Shown: positions 21,240 to 32,135, counted from the stretch's first letter. The stretch is DNA of 64,000 nt from Elephas maximus indicus (GCF_024166365.1 NC_064834.1:52928001-52992000), one strand, 5' to 3'. Notes: a model not told the origin generated them from the sequence alone. Program-made: numbers and translations.

Positions 21240-21430
21240 CACAGGGCTAAAAACCCTGTTCCTTCCTTTCTTCGTTCGTTCAGCAGGCATTTCCTGAATG
21301 CTCCTTGTGTGCCAAGAACTATCAGAGGCACTGTGGCCACAAAGCTAAACAAGTCACAGCCCTTATCCTGAGGAGCTCACAGACTGGGAAGGGAGACAGA
21401 CAAGTAAAGGTGACAACCTTGGTGTTCAGC
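21240..21430 (+). repeat. Ancient interspersed repeat fragment
   Basis: 'ttcagcaggcatttcctgaa...tgtgtgccaagaac...' and 'gagctcacagactggg...gacagacaa' belong to the same unnamed ancient family that starts at 10925. Confidence 0.55.
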
Positions 21431-21478
21431 CTGTTCTGCGCTACTGTACTGCATAGAAGTGTCACACCCTGGGTCCAC

Positions 21479-21587
21479 ATGTAACATGCCACTTAATTTG
21501 TATCATGTAGCAAGCAAGAATGAAATGTTCATAAAGAATTGATGCATCTTGTCACCTTAAATGTGGTTTGGGGCTCTGAGGCATCTG
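21479..21587. repeat. 109-bp element E, copy 2 (CpG-depleted)
   Basis: Diverged copy of 19838-19946: 17 mismatches, 15 of them transitions. All six CpG positions of copy 1 are TG or CA here. A 9-bp near-duplication, CTGGGTCCA at 21469-21477 and CTGGGGCCA at 21585-21593, flanks the copy and could be a target-site duplication. It carries no poly-A tail. Confidence 0.88.
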
Positions 21588-21699
21588 GGGCCATTCAAAA
21601 TTCTCAAAATTTCCCCAAGCACAGCTCAGCCATTTTGGGGAGAAAATGGCAAATGAAAGAGGCTTTATTAAAAAATCATCGTTGGAATAATTTTACTAG

Positions 21700-22165
21700 T
21701 CATAATAGCAGTAACAACCATTTATTGAAGACCTAAGGAGCCCTGGTGGCACAGTGGTTAAAGTGATCAACTGTTAACCAGAAAGTCGGTGGTTCAAAAC
21801 CACCAGCAGCTCCATGGGAGAAAGACGTGGCAGTCTGCTTCAGTAGAGATTTACAGCCTTGTACACTCTATGGGTTTTTAGGAGTTGGAATAGACTTGGT
21901 GGCAGTGGATGGAATTGAGGATCTACAATATGCCCATCACCTTATCTCATAAATCCTCATAGCAATTATGACAGCTAGGTACTGTTATCAGTGGCTAGCA
22001 GATATTATCTGCATTTATATATGACAAAAACTTAAGCTGAGGTTAAATAGCTTGCCCCCAAAAGTTTACACACCTGATACACAATGGATGCTTAATATTT
22101 ATCAAATGAATAAATGAAAAGCTAATAAATACAAAGGACAGGATTCAAACCCAGGTTTTCTGGCT
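21700..22165 (+). repeat. MIR split by an AfroSINE
   Basis: MIR start ('taacaaccatttattgaaga') before 21736, resuming at 21916 with 'gaggatctacaatatgccc' and '...gttaaatagcttgcc'. Confidence 0.7.
21736..21915 (+). mobile_element. AfroSINE, full type
   Basis: Head AGGAGCCCTGGTGGCACAGT with recognisable A and B boxes ('gtggttcaaaaccacc'), centre present ('ccatgggagaaagacgtgg'), 3' signature degraded ('ggtggcagtggatgg'). Confidence 0.92.
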
Positions 22166-22388
22166 CCAAACCTCTTGGTCTTTCTACTATTTATTTCAAG
22201 TGATTATTTTTGGACTTTCAAGGTCAGGTTGGTACTGGAGAAATAACCTGAGGTTGGACTCTGGATCCAGGCTTCACCCTGACCCTGACCCTAGTCTGTC
22301 CTTCCCACAGACACACATGATACCTCCCTACAGGTGTACAGATACCAGGCCTGGCCAGGCCAGGAAGATTTAAGTCTAGAGAAGAAAC

Positions 22389-22546
22389 CTCAAAACCCAT
22401 GGCCATTAAGCTCCTTTTGGCTCATAGCAACCATATAGGACAGAGTAGAACTGCCCTATAGGGTTTCCAAGGGTTGGCTGGTGGATTTGAACTGCCAACC
22501 TTTTGGTTAGCAGCTGAGGTCTTAACCACTGTACCACCAGGGCTCC
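22389..22546 (-). mobile_element. AfroSINE, HSP (deleted) type
   Basis: Minus copy from 'caaaacccatggccattaag' to the head 'accaccagggctcc'. Central deletion present ('tttccaagggttggctgg'). A short duplication (AGAGAAGA) flanks it. Confidence 0.92.
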
Positions 22547-22857
22547 AGAGAAGACCAGATGTTAATTCCTCTGGGAAGATGGCCATCTTGTCCTCTCTTC
22601 TTGAGGCCATCTTCCTCCAATACCCCAGGCTTGGTTTAGTTTATCACAAGGTCTTGGAAGAGGTCTTTGTGGGAGGTCGAACATCCATTGCTGTATACGC
22701 AGAATCAACCATATCTTATAATATGTCCCATAGACCTAAGCTATGTGTTCCTTTCTCATGAATCCAGAGATGTTTACCTACTAGATGATATATATATATA
22801 TATATGTGCATGTTGTATGCAGACAAGTGTGTGTTCATGTTTTGTACACAGTGACCT
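22547..22857. other. Intergenic, no gene seen
   Basis: Unique sequence with a (TA)n run at about 22788-22806. Confidence 0.5.
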
Positions 22858-23034
22858 AATGGAAACCCTATGGGGCTGTTCTACTCTGTCACATGGTATT
22901 GCTATGAGTTGGAATCAACGCAATGGCAATGGATGGGAATCTTTACAGAAGCAGATCACCAGGCCTTTCTCCTGTGGAGCTGCTGGGTGGAATCAAACTG
23001 CCAGCCTTTGGGTTAGCAGCTGAGCTTTCATTAG
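22858..23034. mobile_element. Two half-AfroSINEs in opposite orientation
   Basis: 22858-22936 is the 3' half on the + strand ('gaaaccctatggggctgttc' to 'aatggcaatgg'). 22937-23034 is the 5' half on the - strand ('aatctttacagaagcagatc' to 'gttagcagctgagc'). Together they account for nearly one full SINE, but the orientation order is not that of ordinary twin priming. An internal inversion or two truncated insertions could explain it. Confidence 0.75.
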
Positions 23035-24649
23035 CTACCTTAAACTCCGGTGGTATCTACTCTTCATGTGTGTAGACACCTGAGCCTGTACCCTGAAATC
23101 ACTCTCCACGGACATCTATGGATAAGCATACATGTCCCTATTGTGCTTTTTCCACTTGTTTCTATCCTCCACCCCCAGAAAGTGTATCTGCCTTTCTAGC
23201 TAAAGATCCCAGGCCACAGAGAGGGATCATGTACTACATGCTTCCTCTGCCTTGACCTCTTATTTTGAGGAAAGTTCTACCCCCTGTCAGTGGGTAACTT
23301 TTTCTTTATCAAAGAACTGAAGCATAGATGTATCATCAAAGAGATAATATATGCCTGGCACACAGTAAACTCTCAATTCGTGTTAGCTATTAACATTATT
23401 ATAGCTCATGTGTCCTCCCTGACCAGAGTGCGTTCCTCCTTCTACCCACAGCCCTCCTCGGCCTAGAAGGACAAGTGCCCTTCTCATTCCTGCCAGGGAG
23501 ATGTGTGAAGCTTGGTGCACTTATAAGGATCTCTTGGGGTTGGAGGGCTACAGGCCATTGTAATCCATATCTCTCAGTAGGACAAAAACCTCACGTATCC
23601 CTGGCAGGCAGGACTCACTCATATTTTTTGTAAGTCTCCATTAAATGAGTCTTATGAGTATCTTTAGAAACAGATCCAAAACCTTCAACTTATAAGACAC
23701 AAAGTGTTTCCTTAACCCATCCTTCTGCAGCTAACATCTTTTCTCCTAAGCCAGACCTGAGCAAAGGCGGACACTGGCCAGTGCCCCCTAGAGAGTGTAG
23801 TTTTCAGCCTCAACACCTGATAATGCTAACTCCTTTAAAAAAAAAAATTTTTTTTTTTCCTTCAGCCCAGGTGGCCTACCCTCCCAGCTAGCAATTGGCT
23901 CTGTGACTCTGGCAGAAGCTGATATTCTAAACCAGACCCGCTTCTTGAGGTGAAGAAAGATATCATCTAAGCTGCATGGATACAGAGCATTCAGTAAGCA
24001 GGGGCAAGGGATGGGAAATGAAAAAGAGATCACAAATAACCATCACAAGGAATCTGGATTTTCCAGGCAGTATCTGTCCTTAAACGGGCATAAGGCCTTT
24101 TTGCAGGGTCTGTGTAAACCCAGGGGTCTGTACCTAGTGGTGTACAAAGTTTTGTTTGATTGCCTTTGGACAGGCAGGAACAGGAAGGAAAGATTCTATG
24201 GAACAAATAAACTGGAAGGGGTTGGTGATGGATTACAAATTGGAATCCAAGCCTGTCAATGTGTTTGATTTCCACATTTTCCTACTCCTTTATTTCCACT
24301 CCCTTTACCCCCACCCCCAGACTGACTTAAATGATACCCTGATGGCTATTTCAGCGGCAACCCTATATATCCAGGGAAGCCTGAGCTCCCCAGCTGCTGG
24401 CCAACACCAATCCCTTAATCCCAAAGAGACCAGCTGGTCACAGTTCTCAGGGATGCCAGACCTCAAGTGCAAATTTAGTTTCTGCTACCAACAGACTCTG
24501 ATCATGTTCATATCACTTAATGTCTCTCTGTATTGGCCTTAATATTAGCTTCCTACCCTCCCCCACCTCTACACATACCACCCCAGATGATGGCAAGAAG
24601 CATCCTGAAAGTTTTGAAAAAACATTCTAGAACTTCACCTTTTCATTTC
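23035..24649. other. Intergenic, no gene seen
   Basis: Mostly unique. A MIR/L2-like scrap lies near 23350-23400 ('tgcctggcacacagtaaac') and an A/T palindromic run at 23836-23859. No coding exon recognised. Confidence 0.5.
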
Positions 24650-24975
24650 CCATTAAAATTACCAGTTCAGAATATAGTTCTCTAGGGGATTAGCTTGATC
24701 TTGGATGGGCCAGTCAGCTTCACTGCTGGCCTGGACAGCTGTTTTGTCATCCGTCACCAAGAGAGAATGAGAATGACTTAGCGCAGCTCAGCCCTGCTGC
24801 TGAGTGCATGGCCATTATGAAAACAGCAAAGGTAATTGTCCAGCCTCCTACCTCATCTAGGGCTTTGTGTGAATGCACAATCACACGGACTGAAACTGCA
24901 TCAGCGGAAGGCCAACAACCAGCATCCAACCTGCTTGGAATTCCGTATTCTGGCATGAGTAGATATCTAACTTAT
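24650..24975. promoter_or_regulatory. Candidate conserved non-coding element F
   Basis: Unique, low-CpG sequence rich in palindromic and E-box-like motifs (CAGCTG, GCAGCTCAGC), a 'ggccattatgaaaacagc' block, 'aaggtaattgtcc' and 'ggaattccgtattctggc'. An AfroSINE has inserted exactly at its edge (24989), leaving the block intact. Confidence 0.38.
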
Positions 24976-24988
24976 AGATAAAACTGAG

Positions 24989-25195
24989 CCAAACCAACCC
25001 ATTGCTGTCAAGTCGATTCTGACTTATAGCCATCCTGTAGGACAGAGTAGAACTGCCCCATAGGGTTTCCTAAGCTGTAAATCTTTACAGAGGCAGACTG
25101 CCACATCTCTCTCCCACAGAGTGGCTGGTAGGTTCAAACCAACAACCTTTAGGTTAGCAGCTGAGAGCTTAACCGCTATGCCACCAGAGCTCCCT
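24989..25195 (-). mobile_element. AfroSINE, full type, with perfect TSD
   Basis: Minus copy with centre intact ('gtaaatctttacagaggc') and head 'atgccaccagagctcc'. Flanked by the perfect 12-bp duplication GATAAAACTGAG at 24977-24988 and 25196-25207. Confidence 0.96.
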
Positions 25196-25324
25196 GATAA
25201 AACTGAGAGATCCCTCAAAATGGAGACCAATTGATGATTTCAAGGAATAGGCATCAATTCCTGCTAAGAACAGGTCAACTCCCTTACTCTCCAGGCCCTC
25301 CCAAAGCCAGAAACTCAGTTTGGT

Positions 25325-25600
25325 GGTCATTACCTACTCAGTGTCATTAAATTCTCTGGTAATCTGCAGGGATAAGTAATTACGCTGTAGTTAGTGATTG
25401 TTCACTAAGTAAATCCTTGGTGTAGCTAACATGTAAGTCAACAGTATTTACAGGATATTTTTTCTGCCTGTAACTCAAAGCCTTACCGAAACAAATTGGA
25501 ATTGCCTTCTGGAGGCCGTTGTTATAAATTACAGACCCAACATCTGTCCACATCTGCAATGTCTAGACAGCCCGTCTCAGCTACAAGAGAGAAGAGAGAA
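25325..25600. promoter_or_regulatory. Candidate conserved non-coding element G
   Basis: AT-rich unique block with homeodomain cores ('cattaaattctctggtaatc', 'ggataagtaattacgctg', 'ttagtgattgttcac') and 'gttgttataaattacag'. It lies in the longest TE-poor stretch of the window. Confidence 0.42.
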
Positions 25601-26054
25601 AAACAGGGAAAGGCGAGGGAGACGTGAGGAGTGGCAGAGGGAAATCTCAGATTCAAACGATTTTTCTCTTCAGAGATTTACCCAAATGAGTCCTGTGCTG
25701 ACTTTCAAAATGGACCTGAATCTTCAACAGCCCAATGCCAAGCTCTGGAGAGTCTGGGGCCTGGCCATTACCTCTGGGTGTGTGGGCAATGCAGTCAATT
25801 CCAGCCACTTCTCTTGGGCAGCTTCTCTGCCCTGACAGGCTCTCAGAGGTCACAGTGGGGCCTGGAAGAGGGAGTTACAAACACTGAGCCTGGCTATCTA
25901 CGGTCTGATCAGGAGAGTTAGCTGCTTCTCCAAATTCCCTCCATCCCCTCTCCTGCTCCCTGACTCTCACCCCCACCTGGCTCAGCTTTTCTGGGCTAGC
26001 CTGGCCAGGCATTCATTTGCCTACCTTTCCTGTGGTCCCTCTCCCGCACCCCGG
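25601..26054. other. Intergenic, no gene seen
   Basis: Unique sequence between candidate elements G and H; no repeat or exon recognised. Confidence 0.5.
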
Positions 26055-26415
26055 ATAAGGAGCCTACCCGTCAGCTGAGTGATTGTATTTTTTTACAGTT
26101 CCTAGCACAAACCTTCTCATTTATATGTAAAGCAGCCATTAGTCATAGCTCCGTTCCCACACACTGCCTGATGTACAATCACATTTTGCAGCGGATGAAT
26201 CTTTCCACACAGCTGCTCTGCTATGAATAATCCGTCTCCAGACCCATAAATCAGAAAAAAATCATGCACCTCGTTCGCCTGATCCTTACACAAAGTCATA
26301 TATTTTACATGAGGACGAGCTAAATATTCATGAGTCTTAAAGGCTTTTTTCATAGGCACTTGTTGGGGTTGTTTTCTACTATTGGGGGATACCAAGGTTG
26401 TATTTAGGAGAACCA
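26055..26415. promoter_or_regulatory. Candidate conserved non-coding element H
   Basis: A long block with strong enhancer-like texture: 'ccattagtcatagctcc', 'tgatgtacaatcacattttg', 'gctatgaataatccg', 'cccataaatcagaaaaaaat', 'gagctaaatattcatgag'. It stays open for 99 codons on the minus strand, but the translation has no recognisable domain and the base pattern is non-coding-like. Confidence 0.42.
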
Positions 26416-26820
26416 AGGGTTTCAGAAAGGAGACATGAAGAGGAGGAGGGAGAGAGAATCAATGTACGTGTGTGTGTGTGTGTGGAGGGGGGAAGAGAGA
26501 GACTGAGATTCAAGCTTACCTCTTAGACGGTCTAGGAGTTATTGGGACAAAGGATGCTCATGTGAGGTCTTAAAAACATGATAAATACTCGTGTACCTGA
26601 GCTTTGATCCTGCTCAGAGCCATGGATATTGCCTCCCTGACCTGCAAGGTCATTTTATGAACCTTTGCCCTCTAACCTCTGGAGCAATGACGTTGGCCGT
26701 TCTCTGTGTAGGGGGGTACTGGAAGCCCCACCAGGATTTGGTCAAAGCAGGATTTGGGATAAGGGAGGAGAGGTAGGGAAGCCAGCAAATGTAAAGGAAG
26801 CCACTCTGATGCTAACAAAA
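26416..26820. other. Intergenic; (GT)n and unique sequence
   Basis: A (GT)n run at about 26467-26483 within purine-rich sequence; the rest is unique. Confidence 0.5.
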
Positions 26821-27330
26821 CCTCCTCCATACTTAAAGTCTCCAACAGCTTCCTGGTGTTTTATTTATACCCTATTCTTGTTCCAGAGAGCATTTAAGAT
26901 GGCTTTCCTCACTCTGTCTCAGACATCTGATATCCCTCCCTTGCTCTACCTCCTTCCACTTAGCCCCCCAGGCCCTGATCATCACCCTCTCCTTTGTTTA
27001 ACGCTTCTTCTCAGACTGCTATGCAAGAAATCCGCTCCCTGCACAGCTCAGCAAACTCTCTCCTTCTCTCTAAATGCAAAATCTGACCCTCCCAGGAAGC
27101 CTTCTTCCACTAAGCAGAGGCAAGGGAGCTACTTGCCTTGCTGTGCAAGCCCCCACTCCCACCTTCCTTAGCTAACCCACTCATCATATCAACCCCTCTG
27201 CTGGCAGGTGCTTTTTCATTTTCTTCTGGCATTCACTCAGCATTTGTCTGTGTGTTCAGTGGCACTGTCTGTCTGACTCATTAATGCCATGGTCTGCAGT
27301 GGTGATGATGATATGTTCTCACTTCCTTCA
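26821..27330 (+). repeat. Probable L2 relic
   Basis: '...ctccaacagcttcctggtgt', 'ctccctgcacagctcagc' and 'cccaggaagccttcttccac' follow the order of L2 3' sequence, but divergence is high. Confidence 0.45.
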
Positions 27331-27864
27331 GATGAGTAGAAAAATTCCTCCTCCTGGATTTCACTGACAAGAGGAAGAACATAACCCTAGGTAGAGATTT
27401 CTTGGATTTAGCTCTAGATCTGGAAACACAAATAAACCCTCAGACCCTTCTGCCTGAAATGGATAATGATAATGCCTTGAGTTGGAGTACGTATCCTCAG
27501 ATGAAGAACTGTATCAAAACTGTAGTGGCCCCTTGGTGGGGAAAATCATTTCCCTATTTAACAGATGGGCAAACAGAGGCATAACCTTGACAAATGACTT
27601 TCTCCAAGTCAAATCACGAGGAGGTAACAGGAAACTGCAATTGTATCTGTGCTAACTTTTGCTAGCATTAAGGTCTTTCCACCAGCCTCCAGGGCCAAAG
27701 GCCAGGAATCAAAGTCTTTCCCTATTTCTCCAAGTCCCATGGGTTTACATACTCTGCTGCCCCTTGCTCTTCCTGCTCTGGACCCACTTTTGCTAACATT
27801 CAGGAAGAATTAAGTCAAAGAACTGCCAGAGAGGGAGGAAAAAGTCCAAACAATCACAGATGGC
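27331..27864. other. Intergenic, MIR scrap
   Basis: A MIR-like core near 27540-27620 ('cctatttaacagatgggcaa'); otherwise unique. Confidence 0.5.
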
Positions 27865-28345
27865 AGACTCACGAATTTAATTTAAAATCATTCTTTATTA
27901 TCCAAAATATTAAAATTAAAGCTATAATGCCCAAAGGAAAACACAGATTACAACCCCCAATGTTTCAGAGCCTCTTCCTCAGGGGGTCCCAAAAACATGG
28001 GGTGAATGCTTTGAAAAGAAAGCAGGAGTGCAGGAGAGAAGAGCCAGCTGTAGATCGTTGAGCCAAACATTTGGTGACTGACCCAATCAGCTTCCCTGAA
28101 AGCCAAACACCAACTGTTTCATATGCAATTAATGATTGCCCTGGCAAATTAAAGTACATCAAGTCATCACAGGCATCGCTGAATGAGAAGACACACAGCA
28201 GTTACAGGTATCTCGTCCCTGGCATCTACATAATGATATTACCAGGCTAATCTAGGCTCTGATATTTAATTCTTCAAAACACCATGCACTAAATATTTAT
28301 ATTCATTAAAGGGCTGAGGAAAAAAATGCCCATGCACTGCCTCTA
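27865..28345. promoter_or_regulatory. Candidate conserved non-coding element I
   Basis: Two AT-rich homeodomain-motif-dense parts: 27870-27960 ('gaatttaatttaaaatc', 'attaaaattaaagctataa') and 28115-28330 ('tatgcaattaatgattgcc', 'ctgatatttaattc', 'atattcattaaag'). PBX/HOX-like ATGATTG cores are present. The densest TAAT cluster in the window. Confidence 0.45.
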
Positions 28346-28589
28346 GGCTCCCCATTTATCTAGGATAAGCCGGGTCATTTGTTGGGATCTCTGGTGGGGG
28401 TAAAGGCCATCAGTCAAGTAGCAGTAGAATCCCAGTGTCCTAGCCCTCAACTTTGCCCTTTGAAGGGGCTCATTACTGGCTTGGGTCTTTAAGGGATAAA
28501 GCCTCTCTGGAGATTCCAAAACAGAAAAGGAGGTCCCTTCAAGCCCAAGAAAGGCGCAGTAGAATGGATGAGAACTTCTATTCCCCATT
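28346..28589. other. Intergenic, unique spacer
   Basis: No feature recognised between candidate elements I and J. Confidence 0.45.
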
Positions 28590-28770
28590 CTTTAGTGCAG
28601 AAAATTAAAGTCAAGAGAGGGACAAGAAACTGTTATAGCTACCTTTCACAAAATACAAATTCTCAATCACAGATATAATTCCAATTCTTGATGCTACCAA
28701 GCCTGAACCGAAAAACTGAAGAGTAGAGTCTCTCTGAATAATTATAAATAACCAATGTTGATGGAAAGAA
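28590..28770. promoter_or_regulatory. Candidate conserved non-coding element J
   Basis: Unique AT-rich stretch: 'ctcaatcacagatataattcc', 'gaataattataaataacc' and 'aatgttgatgg'. Support comes only from composition and from lying in the TE-poor cluster. Confidence 0.3.
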
Positions 28771-29129
28771 AATCCGTTTTCTTTGGCCTGTTGGATTTGT
28801 CTCTGTCTCCCCTCCTGAAGCCTAATTCAGAGCATATGACACTTACTCAAATGTTCTCACTTCAACACACTGCTTGGCCTGAGCATCTCTAGCATACAAG
28901 GCACAGGACCTAACCCCATTTGGCCTAGTCCCTGTCCTCAAGGGGTTGCCAGAGCCATTTCTGTGTTCTTCCTGGATAGTGTTCTCCTCTCCCCACTGGC
29001 ATCTCAATCCCAATTCTTTCCATCCAGGCCCCTCTCCCAGGCAGAAAATGCAGATGATGGAGCTTATCTGTTCCCTGTGAACACCATGACTTAGAGCCTC
29101 CAGCAACTTTAACAGGGCTTTGCATATTA
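28771..29129. other. Intergenic, no gene seen
   Basis: Unique sequence with small minus-strand ORFs lacking recognisable domains. Confidence 0.45.
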
Positions 29130-29290
29130 CAATCAAGATGGGATCAGCTAATAAAAATTACATTGGTTACAACCCAAAAAGATTAACTAGCCTTAAGGGT
29201 TTCATGGCTATGCTTTACACTTTTCAATTTTCCTACAATTAAGCTAACAACAAATAATATTGACAAATAAACTGCCAGCCAGATCTGCTA
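29130..29290. promoter_or_regulatory. Candidate conserved non-coding element K
   Basis: 'cagctaataaaaattacattgg', 'ttcctacaattaagctaac' and 'aaataatattgacaaataaac' give another homeodomain/forkhead-like motif cluster (GACAAATAAAC resembles a FOX site). Confidence 0.35.
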
Positions 29291-29649
29291 GCTAAAGCCC
29301 TGCTGTGGGAAGGGTGGGTTGTTCAGCAAGTCTGGCCACTGCCTGCTCATAAGGTCCAGTCTGTGAGTTCTAGCACACTGGGGCATTGGTGCACAAGCTG
29401 CAAGGGTGGTAGGGCAATGAAGAACGGCTGCTGGCCTCACTCCTAAGAAAAAAAAAAAAGTTCTGACTCCTGTCCTTCTGCCACCTCTGAGGAACTTTTC
29501 TAGTTTCCACTAATCCCTCAATCTCTTGCCAGAAAAAAAAAAATCCATGGTAAGGAGACGTATATTCTCACAAAGCATAACTTTATCAACTCATTAACTC
29601 AGTTGGAATTACAAATCTATGGCCTCAAATAAATTAGCCCTAACACTAA
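29291..29649. other. Intergenic, no gene seen
   Basis: Poly-A patches at 29447-29459 and 29532-29544; otherwise unique. Confidence 0.45.
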
Positions 29650-29793
29650 TGGATTGACACAGTAGCTACAACAATGAGCTCCAACGAAGCCACGATTGTG
29701 AGGGTGGTGCAGGACCAGGCAGTGTTTCATTTCATTGTACATAAGGTCTCTATGAGTCAGAACCAACTCGACAACACCTAACAACAGTAACAA
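29650..29793 (+). mobile_element. RTE (BovB-like) LINE 3'-end fragment
   Basis: 'ggattgacacagtagctac', 'gggtggtgcaggaccaggc' and the terminus 'cgacaacacctaacaac' match the 3' end of the larger RTE at 53858-54557. About 140 bp, strongly 5'-truncated. Confidence 0.88.
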
Positions 29794-30094
29794 AATCTGG
29801 GGGCGGGTAAGACCAGGAATGTCAATGGAACCCTCTCCTCTACAGATGCTACAAGGGGTCTATGGGAAGCAAGACTTCTTCCTGCCTGGCTGCCCTGGTG
29901 TTGGGGAGGGCACGAAGGGCTGGAGGAAGGAATATTTTGTAAGAGAAAAGGGTATCTGGAGGCTGCAAGGTGTTTTGGATCCTGTCTGAAAAGTTAAGGC
30001 CCAATTTACTTGTCCAGTTATTTCTATTACTCAGTGTTGAGGAAGAAGACACCAGGAGGAAGGGGCAGGAGAGGAAGACTACAAAGGGAATAAT

Positions 30095-30312
30095 GATCAC
30101 TGCTACCGTTTAATTAGAGTTTACCACATGCCATACACAGTGGTAAGTGCCTTCACTTATTAATTTCTTAGATCCTCATAATAGTCCTATGAGGTAGATC
30201 TATTATCTATCCCCATTTTACAGATGAAGAAATGGAGGCTTAAGGAAGTCAAGTAACTGTCCCAGGAATTGAACCCAGATTTTGACTCCAGAGCCAGTGC
30301 TCTTAACCACAA
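30095..30312 (+). repeat. MIR element
   Basis: Forward MIR with 'gtttaccacatgccatacac', 'atccccattttacagatga' and '...gctcttaaccac'. Well preserved. Confidence 0.92.
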
Positions 30313-30360
30313 ACCCACGAAAAACTGCCAAAGAGTTGTAAGCATAAAATGTGCCTTTTT

Positions 30361-30568
30361 ATAAATTAAAACCAGTTGCCCTCAAGTCAATTCCAACACA
30401 TGAAGATCCCATGTGTTTCAAAGTAGAACTGCTCTCCATAGGTTTTACATGGCTGTGACCTTTTTGAACTGCCAGATCTTTCTTCCGAGGTACCTCTGGC
30501 TGGTTTTGAACAACCAATTTTTCAGTTAATAGCCCAGTGCTTAACCACTTGCACCATCTAGGGACTCC
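30361..30568 (-). mobile_element. AfroSINE, full type
   Basis: Minus copy starting 'aaaccagttgccctcaag' and ending with head 'gggactcc'. Flanked by a near-perfect 12-bp duplication ATGTGYCTTTTT (30349-30360 and 30569-30580). Confidence 0.9.
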
Positions 30569-30735
30569 ATGTGTCTTTTTCTATAGTAGGATCTAAGTTC
30601 TGACCTGGGCTAAAATCAGGACTTCTAGCATCAAGGTTATGCTCACTTTGATAATCCCTTTGATCTTCATTAAAATCAACAAATATCTGACAAGAACCCA
30701 AGATCCCAGCCCCCATGGGGGAGTGGGACACAGCT

Positions 30736-31140
30736 ATGTGTTTCTCAAATCATGATTAGAGGACAATCTTCAACCAAATCATCTGGGAAGCTTCTTAAAA
30801 CGCAGAGTCATGGGCCCCACCCAGCCTCCTTGGCCATACTCTCTGAGTGTGGGGCTCGTGTGTCTGCAGTGTAACAAGCTCTTCATGTGATTCTTATGCA
30901 ACCAAATGGAAAAACCACAGAATATAAACTGTGAACACTACCCTCAAAAGCAGGACTTTGAGCCGGTTTGGTCCGGTTGGAACCCCTGCTGGAAATTTGC
31001 ATTTCTAACAAGTTCCCAGGCACGTTAATGCTACTGGTTAGGGACCAGTTCTGAGAATCACTAGTACTGCGGTGGTTCTCCAAATTTATCATTAAAGAAT
31101 CGTCTCAAGATCTTGTTAAAATGTAGATTTGGATTCAGTA
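30736..31140. repeat. MER5-type hAT relics
   Basis: Segments with the 'atcatctgggaagcttctta' and 'gaccagttctgagaatcact' signatures of MER5/Charlie elements. A second start appears at 31066 ('gcggtggttctccaaatt'). At least two adjacent copies. Confidence 0.6.
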
Positions 31141-31199
31141 TATCTTCGGTGAAAAAGGCAAATTCTCATCAGGGGTTGGAACTGGAATGAGCCTGTTCA

Positions 31200-31470
31200 C
31201 AGCCCTGCTCAAAAGTTTCTAACCAAGCCCAAACTCCTCATCTCAGCATCCTCACTAATCTGACCTGGCTCCCTCACCTTCACTTTCTCTGACCTCTTCC
31301 CTCTTTCATACATGCCAACCATGTTCCTTCCTCTTTTCTTTATTCCTAATTCATCTGTCCCCACCCTGACCAATGCTTTCCCCTCCCCTCCTCACCCCCT
31401 GAATGTATGTTTTACACATCTGTGCCTGTTTGTTCCTTCATCAAGTCCCACTCTGGCACGGTTTCTCTCT
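31200..31470 (+). repeat. L2 relic
   Basis: '...aaccaagcccaaactcctca', 'tctgacctggctccctcacc' and '...catgttccttcctctt' follow L2 3' order. Confidence 0.6.
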
Positions 31471-31497
31471 TTGTCTCTCTCTCTCTTTCTTAATGTA

Positions 31498-31615
31498 ATT
31501 TTTTTTAAGTATAATAATATACATACAGAAAACTGCACAGAACAATACGATTACAGCTCAATGAACTTTTTCAAAATGCATATACCCATGTAGCCAACAT
31601 GGAGTCATCTTTAAA
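31498..31615 (+). repeat. Old LINE 3' UTR fragment
   Basis: 'aataatatacatacagaaaa', 'tacagctcaatgaacttttt' and 'cccatgtagccaac'. The same family recurs at 40526 and 63865; probably an L1M-type 3' UTR. Confidence 0.55.
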
Positions 31616-32135
31616 ACAAAACAAAAGAAACACACAAATTTGACTCTAAATAGCACTGAAGAGCAAGTCTTTGGCTTCTTAAAGGGGCAGCAAAAATAGT
31701 AACTTCCCCCATACACCACTCTCTAAAGATCTGAACTTATAGAAGCCTCTCCCCACCACAGTTTCTCTCCTTCTTCCCTTCTTTTCTTTCCTTTGACAAA
31801 TATTTATGGAGCACCTACCATACTCAGGTGCTGGGGCGATAATGAGGAACAAGATAAACCTGGTTCCTGCTTTCATGGCACTTTCAGTCTCATGGAGGAG
31901 ACAAATGAAACACAGTAAGTAAGCAAATAATCAAATAAGTAAGCAAACAATAATTACAAATTGTGATGAATGCGCTGAAGGGACTCACCAGGTGTGCTCT
32001 GATGCCCGAAGGGTGAAAAGGAGCCAGCCATGGGAGAGGAGAAAAGAGCAGTTTAGGTAGGAGGAACAGCCTGGGCAAAGGCCCTAAGGTGGGACAGAGC
32101 TTGGCACCTCTGATTTTGATGGCTTTTCTGCCAGG
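31616..32135. repeat. Intergenic with ancient interspersed repeat
   Basis: 31795-32100 ('atttatggagcacctacc', 'ctcatggaggagacaaatg', 'gcctgggcaaaggccctaag') belongs to the same unnamed ancient family as 10925; the preceding 180 bp is unique. Confidence 0.5.

Noticed and set aside
26117-26416. 99-residue minus-strand ORF
   Set aside because: Overlaps a candidate non-coding conserved element; no recognisable domain, splice context or codon pattern.
30883-31092. Small minus-strand ORFs near 30.9 kb
   Set aside because: They fall within MER5-type DNA transposon relics.
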